DNA of 64,000 nt from Symbiodinium natans (taxonomy: Eukaryota; Sar; Dinophyceae; Suessiales; Symbiodiniaceae), in NCBI GenBank assembly GCA_905221605.1, contig CAJNDS010002232.1, positions 97,001 through 161,000 of the forward strand. Direction: 5' to 3'. Under the pieces are notes generated by a model that saw only the letters and a list, made by a program, of their open reading frames with translations, had not been told where the DNA came from and did not search any database. Positions 63,336 through 64,000 of this stretch are shown here, piece after piece (positions within the stretch are counted from its first letter, which is position 1; the number at the start of each line of letters is the position of its first letter). The position numbers and the translations under genes are program-made.

Positions 63336-64000
63336 GGGTGGTGTAGGCCGATCCTTCAGTTTTGAATTTAACCACATATAGTTGTCGAGCTTCTAAGGGC
63401 GTTACAACGCTCGGTGTGGGCCCGATTAGCTCATGGTCGGAACAGCGCTCGAAACTGAACTACCCCTAGAGGGTCCATGTTTGCCACAATAGGTATCATT
63501 AACAAACAAATTAAACCTGCTAAACCGAAACCAGGAAAAAGCTCTACAAACCTCAAATTCAAACCTGGACTTTCACGCACTGAGCCCAACTGCGACCCCT
63601 TAGGACGCATGCGCTTCCTTGGCTACCGTTTAATAAGTGAGTCCCTGAACCTAAAGCCCTACAGCCCTAAACCTAAAACCCTAAAACCCTAAACCCTAAA
63701 CCCTAAACCCCAAAACCCTGAACCCGTAAACTGCAGGTTTGGCAGGCTTACAGATTTCGTGAGTGTGCAATGGCAAGTTGCCTTGCCCCACCACACGACG
63801 CCACAAACACAACGCCTAAATGACAGCAACCCTGAAACCCAAATGAACCCTAAACCCCAACCAGCAATCAAACGCCTGAAATCAATACCCTAAACCCCAA
63901 CTATGACAGTCCTAAACCCTTGCACCTAAATCAAACACAGGTAACAAAAAAACAGCCCAAATCCCTACAAGCCTAAACCCTAACCCTGACCCCTAAACCC
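63336..64000. other. Unique spacers and degraded C-rich arrays
   Basis: 63340-63640 is unique, with short frames lacking coding bias. 63655-63725 and 63840-64000 are degraded CCCTAAA arrays. No gene is seen. Confidence 0.45.

Larger units (their letters stand above)
1..64000. repeat. Interspersed telomere-type TTTAGGG/CCCTAAA repeats
   Basis: The plant/dinoflagellate-type heptamer TTTAGGG occurs along the whole window in both orientations, as arrays of about 2 to 40 units separated by spacers of typically 50-300 bp. Variant units are common: TTCAGGG, TTGAGGG, TTCGGGT, TTTGGGG, TTTAGGGG, TTTTAGGG and GTAGGGC. The unit is known as a telomere repeat in plants, dinoflagellates and related algae. 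Its dispersion through 64 kb on both strands means these are interstitial repeats, not a chromosome end. Most short ORFs in the window begin or end in these arrays; the recurring C-terminal tail ...LNPKP is simply the translated repeat. Confidence 0.97.

Noticed and set aside
1-64000. Terminal telomere / chromosome end
   Set aside because: Arrays occur in both orientations throughout and are short and imperfect; neither window end shows a continuous one-orientation tract.
1-64000. CRISPR array or bacterial operons
   Set aside because: The regular repeats are simple telomere-type units, without constant repeat plus unique spacers of fixed size, and there is no cas-like or operon-style coding.
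1-64000. tRNA, rRNA or dinoflagellate spliced-leader genes
   Set aside because: No cloverleaf-like sequence, rRNA core or spliced-leader-like 21/22-mer was noticed on either strand by eye; a covariance-model scan would settle it.

Overview
The window looks like nuclear DNA of a dinoflagellate-type protist (inference). Four things point there. The TTTAGGG / CCCTAAA telomere-type heptamer is interspersed all along the sequence on both strands, in well over a hundred short arrays judged by eye, rather than only at one end. There are no bacterial-style gene rows. The few convincing coding segments have GC-rich third positions and sit in short islands whose borders often read AG|G, including possible GC and GA 5' splice sites. 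Finally, the best recognisable protein is a decayed ISXO2/IS1595-like DDE transposase of a kind I associate with dinoflagellate genomes. No species can be named from the sequence.

Layout. 1-18 kb: a mosaic of telomere-type arrays, short spacers of 50-200 bp and palindromic MITE-like elements. Several spacers read as single exons: an RS-repeat segment and its neighbour at 13.3-13.9 kb, a cysteinyl-tRNA-synthetase-like segment at 7.2 kb, and basic segments at 16.1 and 16.7 kb. Most of the better ones are on the minus strand. 18.3-19.1 kb: one clean uninterrupted ORF (275 aa, minus) with a mitochondrial-type N-terminus, directly abutting a telomere-type array upstream. 19-39 kb: more mosaic, with a Cys-rich exon-like segment (24.6 kb), a Ty1/copia-type protease fragment (27.0-27.4 kb) and an isolated coding fragment (34.7-35.05 kb). 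39.3-43.7 kb: a repeat-poor island holding a degraded two-gene element on the minus strand, with a P-loop/Rep-helicase-like gene followed by the transposase. Both are broken by frameshifts. 44.7-45.2 kb: a small satellite of ~140-149 bp units, each carrying two palindromes. 45-64 kb: mosaic again, with AT-rich unique islands (52.8-53.4, 54.2-55.1 and 60.3-60.5 kb), minisatellites, and long poly-C/poly-G tracts at 20.3 and 63.2 kb.

Reading of the whole. Telomere-type repeats appear to have spread or been seeded inside introns and inside MITEs. In some MITE copies an array sits within the element itself. At least eight families of small inverted-repeat elements recur. One family (TIR CTACTATTTGCTTAAGAACC) abuts a coding-like segment so that its end would supply a TAG splice acceptor, which suggests introner-like behaviour. 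Caution: spacers of about 100 bp are often open in several frames by chance, so most single-exon calls here are low confidence and their strand is not always decided.
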